64,000 bases of DNA, taken from the NCBI RefSeq assembly GCF_001422245.1, contig NZ_LMMM01000016.1, positions 63,242-127,241 of the forward strand, given 5' to 3'. The position numbers and the translations under genes were made by a program. This stretch comes from Rhizobium sp. Leaf262. GTDB lineage: Bacteria; Pseudomonadota; Alphaproteobacteria; Rhizobiales; Rhizobiaceae. How positions within the stretch are numbered: the first letter of the stretch is position 1; each line of letters begins with the position of its first letter. Shown here piece after piece: positions 28,981-38,241 of the stretch. The notes beneath the pieces are model-generated. The model did no database searches and had not been told where the DNA came from. It saw only the letters and a list, made by a program, of their open reading frames with translations.

Positions 28981-30423
28981 ATGACCGCTGAAATTCTTTT
29001 TGCCAGTCTGCGCATCGCGACGCCCGAGCTGATCCTTGCGGTCGGCGCTCTGGTGCTGCTCATGATTGGGGTCTTCTCCGGGGACAAGTCGACCAATACG
29101 GTTACGGGACTTTCCGTAGCACTGCTGGTCGTCGTCGGGCTGTGGATCATCTTTGCACCGGCCACCGGTGAGGCCTTCGGTGGCGTTTACGTCGCTGACG
29201 CCTTCGGCAACTTCATGAAGGTGCTGGCGCTGATCGGTGCCATCGTCGCCATGATCCTGTCGGTCGGTCACAGCCGCGTGGAGCCGATCGGTCGTTTCGA
29301 ATTCCCCGTGTTGCTGGTTCTCGCCACGCTCGGCATTCTGCTGATGATCTCGGCCAACAACCTGATCTCGCTTTACATGGCGCTGGAACTGCAGTCGCTG
29401 GCGCTTTACGTCATCTGCGCCATCAACCGCGAAAGCCTGCGCTCGACGGAAGCCGGTCTGAAATATTTCGTTCTCGGCGCGCTATCGTCGGGCATGCTGC
29501 TCTACGGCATGTCGCTGGTCTATGGCTTTACCGGCAACACCGGCTTCAATGAAATCGCCGCCGTTCTGTCGTCTGAGACACGCTCGCTCGGCCTTGTTTT
29601 CGGTCTGGTCTTCGTGCTTGCCGGTCTGGCGTTCAAGATCTCTGCCGTTCCATTCCATATGTGGACGCCAGACGTTTATGAAGGTGCACCCACAACGGTC
29701 ACGGCGTTCCTGGCGGCTGCACCAAAGGTCGGCGCCATGGCGATCTTCGTTCGTATCGTTGTCGATGCGTTCCAGCCTGTCTTTGCCGACTGGCAGCAGA
29801 TCGTAGTTTTCGTTTCCATCGCCTCCATGCTGCTCGGCGCCTTCGCGGCCATCGGTCAGCGCAACATCAAGCGTCTGATGGCCTATTCGTCCATCAGCCA
29901 CATGGGTTATGCGCTGGTGGGTCTTGCCGCCGGTAGCCAGTCCGGTGTTGCCGGCGTGCTGCTTTACATGGCCGTTTATATGGGCATGACACTCGGCACC
30001 TTCGCCTGCATTCTCGCCATGCGCCGCAAGGATGTCGGCAATGTCGAGGACGTCGATGATCTCGCGGGTCTGGCCTCCACCAATCCCTTCATGGCGCTCG
30101 TCATGACCATCATGATGTTCTCGCTTGCAGGTATTCCGCCACTGGCTGGCTTCTTCGGCAAGTATTACGTCTTCCTGGCCGCCATCGAAGCGCATCTCTA
30201 CCCGCTCGCCGTCATCGGCGTGATCGCCTCGGTCGTGGGTGCCTATTACTACCTGCGCATCGTCAAGGTCATGTGGTTCGATGAAGCAAAGGGTGGCTTC
30301 GAAAAGGCCGCTGGTGAACTTCGCATCGTTTACGCGCTGTCCGGCCTCTTCGTTCTCGGCTTCATCCTCTTCGGTGGTGTGCTGGGCAACGCGGTGACCG
30401 CAGCTGCAAAGACGTTCTTTTGA
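28981..30423 (+). CDS. nuoN: NADH-quinone oxidoreductase subunit N
   Basis: A 480-residue third antiporter-like subunit, with [38 protein letters not shown] and [17 protein letters not shown]. It is the last complex I gene; its TGA overlaps the first possible start of birA by 4 bases, so the run continues into housekeeping genes. Confidence 0.98.
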   Translation: MTAEILFASLRIATPELILAVGALVLLMIGVFSGDKSTNTVTGLSVALLVVVGLWIIFAPATGEAFGGVYVADAFGNFMKVLALIGAIVAMILSVGHSRVEPIGRFEFPVLLVLATLGILLMISANNLISLYMALELQSLALYVICAINRESLRSTEAGLKYFVLGALSSGMLLYGMSLVYGFTGNTGFNEIAAVLSSETRSLGLVFGLVFVLAGLAFKISAVPFHMWTPDVYEGAPTTVTAFLAAAPKVGAMAIFVRIVVDAFQPVFADWQQIVVFVSIASMLLGAFAAIGQRNIKRLMAYSSISHMGYALVGLAAGSQSGVAGVLLYMAVYMGMTLGTFACILAMRRKDVGNVEDVDDLAGLASTNPFMALVMTIMMFSLAGIPPLAGFFGKYYVFLAAIEAHLYPLAVIGVIASVVGAYYYLRIVKVMWFDEAKGGFEKAAGELRIVYALSGLFVLGFILFGGVLGNAVTAAAKTFF

Positions 30424-31190
30424 GCGATAGACGCATGAAAACGGGCCGGGTGTCAGTCGATGACTTCCGGCACGAAGCCTTGGCCGAGACGACATCGACC
30501 AATGTGGAATGTTTTGCCCGCGCAAGGGCAGGTGATGGCGGTAATCTCTGGGTGACCGCCATCCGCCAGAGCGGCGGTCGTGGCCGTCGCGGCAGGCCGT
30601 GGGTGTCGGAACCCGGCAATCTCTACGCTTCTCTTCTTCTGATCGATCCCGCATCCATCGAGCATATCGGCTCCCTGCCGCTGGCCTTTGCGCTGGCGGT
30701 TTACCGCGCCGTGGGGGCCGTGCTGCCCGCCGGTGGCGCGCCGCTTGAGATAAAATGGCCGAATGACATTCTCATCGGACGCAAGAAGACCTGCGGCATT
30801 CTGATGGAAGCGGAAACTTTGCCGGATGGCCGCACGGCGCTCGTCATCGGTATCGGTATCAACATCGCCCATATGCCTGACAATCCTGCCTATCCCGTCA
30901 CGCGGCTCGGTGAACATGGCGCGGCCTGTGCGCCGGAAGAGCTTTTCGCTCATCTGTTTCGCGAAGTCGCTTACGTTCTTCAAATATGGGACCGCGGGCA
31001 GGGTGTGGCAGAGGTCATGCGCCTGTGGCGGGCTGCGGCTTGCGGCATCGGCGAGCCGATCACGGTCAATCTGCCCGACCGTTCTATCCGCGGGCGTTTT
31101 GCCGGAATTGATGATAAGGGTTTCCTTCTGTTGGAAGAAGATGATGGTCCTGTGAGGGCCATCGCAGCCGGGGACGTATTTTTCGGTTGA
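30420..31190 (+). CDS. birA: Biotin--[acetyl-CoA-carboxylase] ligase
   Basis: A 256-residue biotin protein ligase that activates biotin with ATP and attaches it to biotin carboxyl carrier protein. The biotinyl-AMP loop [12 protein letters not shown] and IKWPNDILI are present, with the ending domain [19 protein letters not shown]. There is no N-terminal helix-turn-helix, so it is a class I enzyme without repressor function. The start is either TTG 30420, overlapping the nuoN stop, or ATG 30435; neither has a strong ribosome binding site. Confidence 0.95.
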   Translation: MSDRRMKTGRVSVDDFRHEALAETTSTNVECFARARAGDGGNLWVTAIRQSGGRGRRGRPWVSEPGNLYASLLLIDPASIEHIGSLPLAFALAVYRAVGAVLPAGGAPLEIKWPNDILIGRKKTCGILMEAETLPDGRTALVIGIGINIAHMPDNPAYPVTRLGEHGAACAPEELFAHLFREVAYVLQIWDRGQGVAEVMRLWRAAACGIGEPITVNLPDRSIRGRFAGIDDKGFLLLEEDDGPVRAIAAGDVFFG

Positions 31191-31377
31191 ACTGCGCGGT
31201 GCGAGAGCGCCGAGGTTCGACACGGTAATCTGGAGCATTCCTGCTGCTCGGTAAATGCAGGACGCTTGCTTGGCCCTGCACCGGCCCTCTTCAGGCGATT
31301 GCTGAACGGTGCTTTTCGCTTCGCTCGTACGTGTCGTTAGATGCGGCGGGACGAAGCATGATTGGATAAAGAGAGTA

Positions 31378-33045
31378 ATGACAACAAAAGACGAATTCGT
31401 ATTCCTGCCGCTGGGCGGCGTTGGTGAAATCGGGATGAACCTGGCGCTTTATGGCTATGGTCCTGCCTCCAAGCGCCAATGGATCATGGTCGATTGCGGC
31501 GTGACCTTTGCAGGGCTCGATCTGCCGGGCATCGACCTCGTGCTGCCCGATATCAGCTTCATCGAAGAACAGCGCGGCAACCTCAAAGCCATCATCATCA
31601 CGCATGCGCATGAAGACCATTACGGCGCGCTGAACGACCTGTGGCCAAGCCTCAAGGTTCCTGTCTACGCGTCGGGCTTTACCGCTGGCATGCTGGAAGC
31701 CAAGCGCAATTACGAGGGCACCCGCGCCGAAATTCCGATCACGCCGTTCAAGGCGGGCGACCGTATCAATGTCGGCCCCTTCGAAATCGAAGCCATCGGC
31801 GTCAATCACTCGATCCCTGAGCCCATGTCGCTCGTCATCCGCACGCCGCTCGGCAATGCCGTGCATACGGGCGACTGGAAGATCGACCATGCGCCATCGC
31901 TCGGACCTTTGACCGATGAAGCACGCTTCCGCGCCATTGGCGAAGAAGGGGTGCTGGCCATGATGTGCGATAGCACCAATGCGCTGCGCGATGGCGTTTC
32001 GCCATCCGAAGAGCAGGTATCAGAAGGTCTGCGCCAGATCATCGAAAATGCCGAGGGACGCGTGGCGATCACCACCTTCTCCTCCAATGTCGGGCGTATC
32101 CGCTCCATCGCGCAGGCAGCCGAACGGGCAGGGCGCGAAGTGCTGCTGCTCGGCTCTTCGCTGAAACGCGTGGTCAATGTCTCCCAGGATCTCGGTATCA
32201 TGGAAGGCATCAAGCCGTTTCTGGCCGAAGACGAGTTCGGCTATATTCCCCGCAACAAGGTTGTCGTGATCCTGACCGGTTCGCAGGGCGAAGCGCGCGC
32301 TGCACTGGCGAAGCTGTCGCGGGATGAAATGCGCAATGTGGCGCTGGCGTCTGGCGATACGGTCGTCTTCTCATCGCGTGCCATTCCGGGCAACGAAAAA
32401 GCCATTCAGGACATCAAGAATGGCCTGATCGAGCAGGGCGTTCACATCGTGACCGATAACGAGGCGCTGGTTCACGTTTCCGGCCACCCGCGTCGCAGCG
32501 AGCTTCTGCAGATGTATGAGTGGGTCAAGCCGCAAATTCTGGTGCCCGTGCATGGAGAAGCCGCGCATCTGGTGGCGCAGAAGGAACTGGCCGAACAGGC
32601 TGGCATCGGGCAGGTTCCACGGGTTCGCAACGGCAATATCCTGCGTCTGGCACCCGGTCCTGCCGAAGTCATCGATGACGCACCGCATGGCCGCATCTTC
32701 AAGGATGGCCGCCTGCTGGGCGATTTTGAAGAAATGGGCATCGGCGACCGTCGCAAGCTGTCCTTTGCCGGTCACGTCTCGATCAATGTCCTGCTCGACA
32801 GTCGTTTCGATTTTGTCGGTGACCCCGATGTCGTTGCCTTCGGCCTGCCCGAGTTCGATGATGAAGGCGAAGCGATGGAAGACACGCTCTACGACTCGGT
32901 GCTGGGTGCGGTCGAAAGCATTCCGCGTGCGCGCCGCAAAGATTTGAACATCGTTCGCGAATCCATCCGCCGCGCTGTGCGTGCCACCGCCAATCAGGTC
33001 TGGGGCAAGAAGCCGATCGTGACCGTCTTCGTCACCAAAGTCTAA
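31378..33045 (+). CDS. rnj: Ribonuclease J
   Basis: A 555-residue metallo-beta-lactamase / beta-CASP ribonuclease. The zinc motif is THAHEDHYGAL, followed by VNHSIPEP, HTGDWKID, CDSTNAL and the beta-CASP blocks GSQGEARAALAKL and HVSGHPRR, then VPVHGEAAHL. The start at 31378 (MTTKDEFVFLPLGGVGEIGM) is where family homology begins; the upstream ATG at 31309 adds unrelated residues. RNase J acts as endo- and 5'-exonuclease in mRNA decay and rRNA maturation and replaces part of the RNase E network in rhizobia. Confidence 0.96.
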   Translation: MTTKDEFVFLPLGGVGEIGMNLALYGYGPASKRQWIMVDCGVTFAGLDLPGIDLVLPDISFIEEQRGNLKAIIITHAHEDHYGALNDLWPSLKVPVYASGFTAGMLEAKRNYEGTRAEIPITPFKAGDRINVGPFEIEAIGVNHSIPEPMSLVIRTPLGNAVHTGDWKIDHAPSLGPLTDEARFRAIGEEGVLAMMCDSTNALRDGVSPSEEQVSEGLRQIIENAEGRVAITTFSSNVGRIRSIAQAAERAGREVLLLGSSLKRVVNVSQDLGIMEGIKPFLAEDEFGYIPRNKVVVILTGSQGEARAALAKLSRDEMRNVALASGDTVVFSSRAIPGNEKAIQDIKNGLIEQGVHIVTDNEALVHVSGHPRRSELLQMYEWVKPQILVPVHGEAAHLVAQKELAEQAGIGQVPRVRNGNILRLAPGPAEVIDDAPHGRIFKDGRLLGDFEEMGIGDRRKLSFAGHVSINVLLDSRFDFVGDPDVVAFGLPEFDDEGEAMEDTLYDSVLGAVESIPRARRKDLNIVRESIRRAVRATANQVWGKKPIVTVFVTKV

Positions 33046-33066
33046 GCTTTCCCAGAGGAGGGGGCC

Positions 33067-33471
33067 ATGCTGGGACGCATCAATCATGTCGCCATCGCCG
33101 TGCCGGATTTGGCAGCGGCGGTCGCGATTTATCGCGATGTGCTGGGCGCTGCGATTTCGCAGCCGCAAGCCTTGCCTGAACACGGCGTAACCGTCGTGTT
33201 CGTGGCGTTGCCCAACAGCAAGGTGGAACTGCTCGAACCGCTGGGCGAAAGCTCGCCCATCGCGGCGTTTCTCGAAAAGAACCCCTCCGGCGGCATGCAC
33301 CATATCTGCTACGAGGTTGACGATATTCTGGCAGCCCGTGATCGCCTGAAAGCTGGTGGCGCCCGTGTGCTGGGCGATGGAGAGCCGAAGACCGGCGCGC
33401 ATGGCAAGCCGGTGCTGTTTCTTCACCCCAAGGATTTCTTCGGGACTTTGATTGAGCTGGAGCAAGTGTGA
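33067..33471 (+). CDS. mce: Methylmalonyl-CoA epimerase
   Basis: A 134-residue VOC-fold enzyme that interconverts (2S)- and (2R)-methylmalonyl-CoA in propionate metabolism. Metal ligands are in INHVAIAVPDL, GGMHHICYEVDDI and FGTLIELEQV, with KVELLEPLGESSPIAAFLEK typical of the family. It lies 21 bases after rnj behind AGAGGAGGGGGCC, so it is co-transcribed. Confidence 0.94.
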   Translation: MLGRINHVAIAVPDLAAAVAIYRDVLGAAISQPQALPEHGVTVVFVALPNSKVELLEPLGESSPIAAFLEKNPSGGMHHICYEVDDILAARDRLKAGGARVLGDGEPKTGAHGKPVLFLHPKDFFGTLIELEQV

Positions 33472-33498
33472 CGTGGTGCGGGCTGGCGGGCTTTTTTC

Positions 33499-33529
33499 CC
33501 TCATTCCTGTGACAAGAACAGGAATGAGG
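33499..33529 (+). other. Stable hairpin between mce and the DUF1467 gene
   Basis: A perfect 12-bp stem (cctcattcctgt / acaggaatgagg, 7-base loop) in the 100-base gap. The T run lies before rather than after it, so it is not a plus-strand terminator; an mRNA processing or stabilising role is possible. Confidence 0.65.
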
Positions 33530-33571
33530 AAGACAAAGAAGTCCAGAGATTTGTAACGGGAGGATTATCAC

Positions 33572-33841
33572 ATGCAGTGGCTTTCGGCGTTTGCCATATT
33601 TTTCATCGTCTGGTGGACGGTTCTCTTCATCGTGCTGCCGATTGGCCTGCGCACGCAGTCCGAAGATGGGGATGTGGCGCTGGGAACGGTCGCCAGCGCG
33701 CCAACGCGCTTCAAGGGCGGTCAGATCGTGCTGATGACGACAGTGATATCGCTGGCGATTTGCGGGATCTGGTATGCCAGCACATGGTACTTCGGTTTCA
33801 GCATGGACGACCTGCCACGCATTATCCCGGTTTATGACTAG
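33572..33841 (+). CDS. DUF1467 family membrane protein
   Basis: An 89-residue protein with two predicted helices (FAIFFIVWWTVLFIVLPIGL and the span around VLMTTVISLAICGIWYAS) joined by a polar loop beginning RTQSEDGDV. This is the DUF1467 family found throughout alphaproteobacteria, usually next to mce and proS as here. No function is established. GGGAGG precedes the start. Confidence 0.9.
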   Translation: MQWLSAFAIFFIVWWTVLFIVLPIGLRTQSEDGDVALGTVASAPTRFKGGQIVLMTTVISLAICGIWYASTWYFGFSMDDLPRIIPVYD

Positions 33842-34490
33842 GTTTTGTCATCTAACTGTCATGTCTGCCCGTCATACAGGCATAACGCAACCTTTGGTTA
33901 GGTTGACAAGCACAGTTCCGCCGTAATTATTTCGATCATTTTACTGTGGTTCTGGAATTTCCAAAAAAAAACAAGGCATTTCAGCCTTGTTTTTCAGTTT
34001 CGCGTGATCTGTAACCGTTGCCGGGGCAGCGAATGAACGCGCCTAAGATCTCATCCTCCCAAGACTGACCGCGAAATCGGCAAGAATTTAAACTTCCTGC
34101 CTGTTTTGTGAGCTAAAGCTAGCCCATTGGTTCATCATTGTCATCAGATTTTTTGCATTTTTGTTACAGTCGGCAAAAAATTCCTCTTGATGCAATATGT
34201 CGCAGCCCTAATGCAAAATTATTCCTCCTGTAACCGTTCAGGCGCGAACACTGTCTCACAAAATCGTCGCAAAAGCGCCATGAAGGTAAATCTCCCTTTA
34301 GCAAATGCGAAGGAGTGCCACTCATTTGTCCGCTTGGATCATGCTTCAGGCGGAATCGATAGGCAGGCACGTTACGCACAGGGCAGCGGGTTCCCTTCTG
34401 ATAAGGAAACCGCTATGTACGGCGCAAATATCCCGTTATTCCGGCGATTCCCGCGCATAGGCGAGGCGTCGTCACAAAATGGAAACACCC
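33842..34490. other. Intergenic region before proS
   Basis: It contains the bidirectional terminator at 33967-33994 and, closer to proS, an imperfect 10-bp stem (agcgggttcc / ggaaaccgct, 34385-34394 and 34405-34414) that would lie in the proS leader. An open frame from 34127 crosses into proS out of frame and has no family resemblance, so I do not call a gene. Confidence 0.6.
33967..33994. terminator. Bidirectional Rho-independent terminator
   Basis: The stem aaaaacaaggc / gccttgttttt around a 6-base loop, with A-rich sequence before and T-rich after, can stop transcription in both directions. It ends the transcript that includes birA-rnj-mce-DUF1467. Confidence 0.85.
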
Positions 34491-35813
34491 ATGCGTCTCA
34501 GCCGTTACTTTTTGCCCATCCTCAAGGAAAATCCCAAGGAAGCGGAAATCGTCTCGCACCGCCTTATGCTGCGTGCGGGCATGGTCCGTCAGCAGAGCCA
34601 GGGCATCTATTCCTGGCTGCCGCTGGGTAAACGCGTTCTGGACAAGGTCAACAAGATCGTCCGCGAAGAGCAGGATCGCTCCGGCGCCATTGAACTGTTG
34701 ATGCCGACGCTCCAGACAGCTGAGCTGTGGCAGGAAAGCGGTCGCTATGATGATTACGGCAAGGAAATGCTGCGCATCAAGGACCGTCAGGACCGCCAGA
34801 TGCTCTATGGTCCGACCAATGAAGAGATGATCACGGACATCTTCCGGTCCTATGTAAAGTCATACAAGAGCCTGCCGCTGAACCTCTACCACATTCAGCT
34901 GAAGTTCCGTGACGAGGTTCGCCCGCGTTTCGGCACCATGCGCTCGCGCGAATTCCTGATGAAGGATGCCTATTCCTTCGATCTGACCAAGGAAGACGCA
35001 ATCCACTCCTACAACAAGATGTTCACCGCTTACCTGCGCACCTTCTCGCGCCTTGGTTTGCGCGCCATTCCCATGCGCGCCGATACCGGCCCGATCGGTG
35101 GTAACCACAGCCATGAATTCATCATTCTGGCTGACACCGGTGAATCGGAAGTGTTCTGCCACAAGAGCTTCCTCGATCGTGGCATTCCCTCCGACGACAC
35201 CAACTTCGATGACGTCGATGGTCTGCAGGGCATTTTCAACGAATGGACGACAGATTACGCCGCCACATCCGAAATGCACGATGAAGCCGCTTTTAACGCG
35301 ATTCCCGAAGGCGAACGTCTGTCGGCGCGCGGCATCGAAGTCGGTCACATCTTCTATTTCGGCACGAAATATTCCGAGCCGATGGGCGCGAAAGTTCAGG
35401 GCCCGGATGGCAAGGAACACCTTGTCCACATGGGTTCCTATGGCATTGGCCCGACCCGCCTTGTTCCCGCCATCATTGAAGCATCGCATGACGAGAACGG
35501 AATCGTCTGGCCAGAATCGGTTGCTCCATTCGATGTCGTCATCATCAACATGAAGGCAGGTGACGCTGCCTGTGATGCCGCTTGTGAAAAGCTGTATTAC
35601 TCGCTGACCAACGCCGGCAAGGATGTGCTGTACGACGATACGGACGACCGTGCCGGTCAGAAGTTTGCAACGGCTGATCTCATCGGCGTTCCGGTGCAGG
35701 TCATCGTTGGCCCGCGCGGGATCGCGGCTGGCGAGGTGGAAGTCAAGGATCGCAAGACCGGCGCACGCGAGACCGTGACCGTCGAAGCGGCAATGAACAG
35801 GGTGCTTGGCTGA
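34491..35813 (+). CDS. proS: Prolyl-tRNA synthetase
   Basis: A 440-residue class II synthetase that charges tRNA-Pro. Motif 2 lies in [16 protein letters not shown], motif 3 in [15 protein letters not shown], and the anticodon-binding domain ends at the C-terminus. It is the short alphaproteobacterial form without the INS editing domain found in E. coli ProS. The start at 34491 ([11 protein letters not shown]) is the conserved one; ATG 34479 adds four residues. Confidence 0.97.
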   Translation: MRLSRYFLPILKENPKEAEIVSHRLMLRAGMVRQQSQGIYSWLPLGKRVLDKVNKIVREEQDRSGAIELLMPTLQTAELWQESGRYDDYGKEMLRIKDRQDRQMLYGPTNEEMITDIFRSYVKSYKSLPLNLYHIQLKFRDEVRPRFGTMRSREFLMKDAYSFDLTKEDAIHSYNKMFTAYLRTFSRLGLRAIPMRADTGPIGGNHSHEFIILADTGESEVFCHKSFLDRGIPSDDTNFDDVDGLQGIFNEWTTDYAATSEMHDEAAFNAIPEGERLSARGIEVGHIFYFGTKYSEPMGAKVQGPDGKEHLVHMGSYGIGPTRLVPAIIEASHDENGIVWPESVAPFDVVIINMKAGDAACDAACEKLYYSLTNAGKDVLYDDTDDRAGQKFATADLIGVPVQVIVGPRGIAAGEVEVKDRKTGARETVTVEAAMNRVLG

Positions 35814-35833
35814 AAAGCCGATAAGGAGACGAC

Positions 35834-37141
35834 ATGGCAAAAGCCGAGGCTGATAACGGTGCAGGCTCTTCCGTAAAGGATAAAGCCGCCCGACCATTTT
35901 CGGCCTTCGAGCGCATGGTGGCGTGGCGCTACCTGCGCTCGCGCCGCAAGGAAGCGTTCATTTCCGTCATCGCAGGATTTTCCTTCGTCGGCATCATGCT
36001 CGGCGTTGCGACGTTGATCATCGTCATGGCGGTCATGAACGGCTTCCGCACGGAGCTGATTTCCCGCATTCTCGGCATCAACGGCCATATGATCGTCCAG
36101 CCCATCGATCAGCCGTTGAAGGACTATGACGATCTCGCCAAGAAATTCGCAGGTGTTCCCGGTGTGACCATGGCCCTGCCGTTGGTCGAAGGACAGACGC
36201 TGGCATCAGGTCGTGGCGGTGCGGGCAGCGGTGCGCTTGTCCGCGGCGTGCGCGCCGAAGATATCGAGAAGATCAAGGAAGTCTCCGGCAACATTAAGGT
36301 CGGCGACCTCGTCGGCTTTATGTCGGGGCAGGGCGTTCTTGTCGGTTCGCGTCTCGCCTCATCGCTCGGTGTGACGGCAGGCGACCAGATTACGCTGATA
36401 TCACCGGAAGGTGACGTGACGCCGATGGGCGTCAATCCGCGTGTCAAATCCTACACGATCTCGGGTGTCTTCGAGATCGGCATGTCGGAATACGATGCCT
36501 CGATGATCTATATGCCGCTGTCCGAAGCGCAGCTCTATTTCAACAATGAAGGCATCGTTCAGTCCATTGAGCTCTTCGTCACCCATCCTGACAATGTCGA
36601 TGGCATCAGGCCATTGGTAGAGACGGCAGCCGGGCGGCAGATTTATATCACCGACTGGCGACAACGTAACCAGACCTTCTTCTCCGCCCTTCAGGTGGAG
36701 CGCAACGTCATGTTCATGATCCTGACGCTGATCGTGCTGGTCGCAGCGCTCAACATCATCTCCGGCCTCATCATGCTGGTGAAGGACAAGGGCAGCGATA
36801 TCGCCATTCTGCGCACCATGGGCGCAAGCTCCGGTTCCATCATGCGCATCTTCTTCATGACGGGTGCTGCCATCGGCATCGTCGGCACGTTTGCGGGCGT
36901 GGGGCTCGGCGTCCTCGTCTGTCTCAACGTGGAATCGATCCGCCAGTTCTTCTCGTGGATTTCGGGTACGGTGCTGTTCGATCCCCAGCTCTATTTCCTC
37001 AGCCAGCTTCCGGCGGAAATGCAGTTGAGCGAAACCATGACCGTCGTCATCATGGCGTTGAGCCTGTCTTTCCTGGCAACGATCTTTCCGGCTTGGCGGG
37101 CATCCAAGCTCGATCCGGTCCAAGCCCTGCGTTACGAATAA
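35834..37141 (+). CDS. lolC: Lipoprotein-releasing ABC transporter permease (LolC/LolE type)
   Basis: A 435-residue inner-membrane permease with one N-terminal helix, a large periplasmic domain and three C-terminal helices of the FtsX/MacB fold. ERMVAWRYLRSRRKEAFISV at the N-terminus and KGSDIAILRTMGAS before the C-terminal helices are family hallmarks. With LolD it extracts lipoproteins for transfer to the outer membrane. Only one permease gene is present, so the complex would be a homodimer, as is common outside gammaproteobacteria. It follows proS by 20 bases behind AAGGAGACGAC. Confidence 0.95.
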   Translation: MAKAEADNGAGSSVKDKAARPFSAFERMVAWRYLRSRRKEAFISVIAGFSFVGIMLGVATLIIVMAVMNGFRTELISRILGINGHMIVQPIDQPLKDYDDLAKKFAGVPGVTMALPLVEGQTLASGRGGAGSGALVRGVRAEDIEKIKEVSGNIKVGDLVGFMSGQGVLVGSRLASSLGVTAGDQITLISPEGDVTPMGVNPRVKSYTISGVFEIGMSEYDASMIYMPLSEAQLYFNNEGIVQSIELFVTHPDNVDGIRPLVETAAGRQIYITDWRQRNQTFFSALQVERNVMFMILTLIVLVAALNIISGLIMLVKDKGSDIAILRTMGASSGSIMRIFFMTGAAIGIVGTFAGVGLGVLVCLNVESIRQFFSWISGTVLFDPQLYFLSQLPAEMQLSETMTVVIMALSLSFLATIFPAWRASKLDPVQALRYE

Positions 37142-37156
37142 GGACTGCTTCACACC

Positions 37157-37840
37157 ATGGTCAAGAAAACAGCGTTGAAGCTTTCCGGCGTGGAACGTAC
37201 CTACGGGCAGGGCGAAACCAGTCTGTCCATCCTCAAGAACGCCGATCTGGAGCTGAGAAGCGGCGAGATCGTTGCGCTCGTCGCGCCTTCGGGCACGGGC
37301 AAATCCACGCTGCTGCATCTGGCAGGCCTGCTGGAGCATCCAGATGCCGGTGAGGTCATCGTCAACGGGCGATCCTGCGGCGATCTCTCGGACGAGGAAC
37401 GCACCCTGATCCGCCGCAGCGATATCGGCTTCGTCTACCAGTTTCACCATCTGCTGCCGGAATTCACGGCGCTCGAAAATATCATGATGCCGCAGCTCAT
37501 TTCCGGGCTGAAGCATGCGGAAGCCAAGGAACGCGCCAGCGCACTTCTCGACTATATGCGCATCGGTCACCGGGGCGATCACCGCCCGTCGGAACTATCG
37601 GGCGGTGAGCAACAGCGCGTGGCCATCGCCCGCGCCGTGGCCAACGCACCGCTTCTGCTGCTGGCCGATGAGCCGACCGGCAACCTTGACCCCGAAACTG
37701 CATCCTATGTTTTCGGCGCTCTGGAGGCCCTGGTTCGTCAATCCGGCCTCGCAGCACTGATCGCGACCCACAACCATGAACTTGCAGGCCGCATGGACCG
37801 TCGTGTGACCCTCAGCGAAGGCAAGATCGTCGAGTTCTGA
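37157..37840 (+). CDS. lolD: Lipoprotein-releasing ABC transporter ATP-binding protein
   Basis: A 227-residue ABC ATPase that powers LolC. Walker A is [13 protein letters not shown], the signature [17 protein letters not shown], and Walker [14 protein letters not shown], with the H-loop IATHNHEL. It follows lolC by 15 bases and is followed by a strong terminator. Confidence 0.97.
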   Translation: MVKKTALKLSGVERTYGQGETSLSILKNADLELRSGEIVALVAPSGTGKSTLLHLAGLLEHPDAGEVIVNGRSCGDLSDEERTLIRRSDIGFVYQFHHLLPEFTALENIMMPQLISGLKHAEAKERASALLDYMRIGHRGDHRPSELSGGEQQRVAIARAVANAPLLLLADEPTGNLDPETASYVFGALEALVRQSGLAALIATHNHELAGRMDRRVTLSEGKIVEF

Positions 37841-37882
37841 TCGGCTTCTGCCACTAGCAGGCGTTACCGAAAATCTATCTGA

Positions 37883-37915
37883 AACCCCGCGCAGATTTTT
37901 TGCGCGGGGTTTTTC
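37883..37915 (+). terminator. Rho-independent terminator after lolD
   Basis: Stem aaccccgcgca / tgcgcggggtt with a 7-base loop, followed by a T run. It ends the proS-lolC-lolD transcript. Confidence 0.92.
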
Positions 37916-38003
37916 GTTTTGGACTCAACGGCTTGCAGCGAATCGAGAGCGGAACCGGCACGACTCTGAGGGCGTTGACAAGACAAGGGTGACAAATAAG
38001 CGG

Positions 38004-38038
38004 TTGACAATAGAACTAAATGAGAACAAAATTAGAAC
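38004..38038 (+). promoter_or_regulatory. LexA-type SOS operator (three GAAC half-sites) over a promoter
   Basis: After a perfect TTGACA at 38004-38009 come three GAAC half-sites at 38013-38016, 38024-38027 and 38035-38038, each separated by exactly 7 bases. GAAC-N7-GAAC (GTTC-N7-GTTC on the other strand) is the LexA box of alphaproteobacteria. The array covers the -35/-10 region 22 bases before a 28-residue ORF, so LexA would block its promoter. Confidence 0.8.
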
Positions 38039-38059
38039 ATAAAGAGTATGGAGAGACAA

Positions 38060-38146
38060 ATGACTGACATCATCCGTGACATCGCAGCCTTCGCTTCCAT
38101 CGCCGTCTTCGTTACCAGCTTTTCGGTCATCCTCACTTCGATGTGA
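38060..38146 (+). CDS. 28-residue membrane peptide under a LexA-type operator
   Basis: The ORF begins MTDIIRDIAAFASIAVFV behind GGAGAGACAA and ends with a TGA at 38144. A short charged N-terminus leads into one hydrophobic helix of about 18 residues. Its size, single span and the SOS-type operator directly upstream recall Caulobacter SidA, a 29-residue SOS-induced inner-membrane inhibitor of cell division. I cannot claim sequence homology; an SOS-induced toxin of the TisB kind is another possibility. It lies 95 bases before dnaE and after the lolD terminator, so it has its own promoter. Confidence 0.65.
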   Translation: MTDIIRDIAAFASIAVFVTSFSVILTSM

Positions 38147-38241
38147 TGTGCCGCTGTCGTTTCATCCTGAAATGACGTGTAAATCGAACCAAAGGCGGTA
38201 GACTCTGCCTTCGGAAAAGCCGAAAATCCCGCTGACTCAGA

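Noticed and set aside
34127..34630. Open frame upstream of and overlapping proS
   Set aside because: It enters proS out of frame and shows no signal peptide, domain or credible ribosome binding site.
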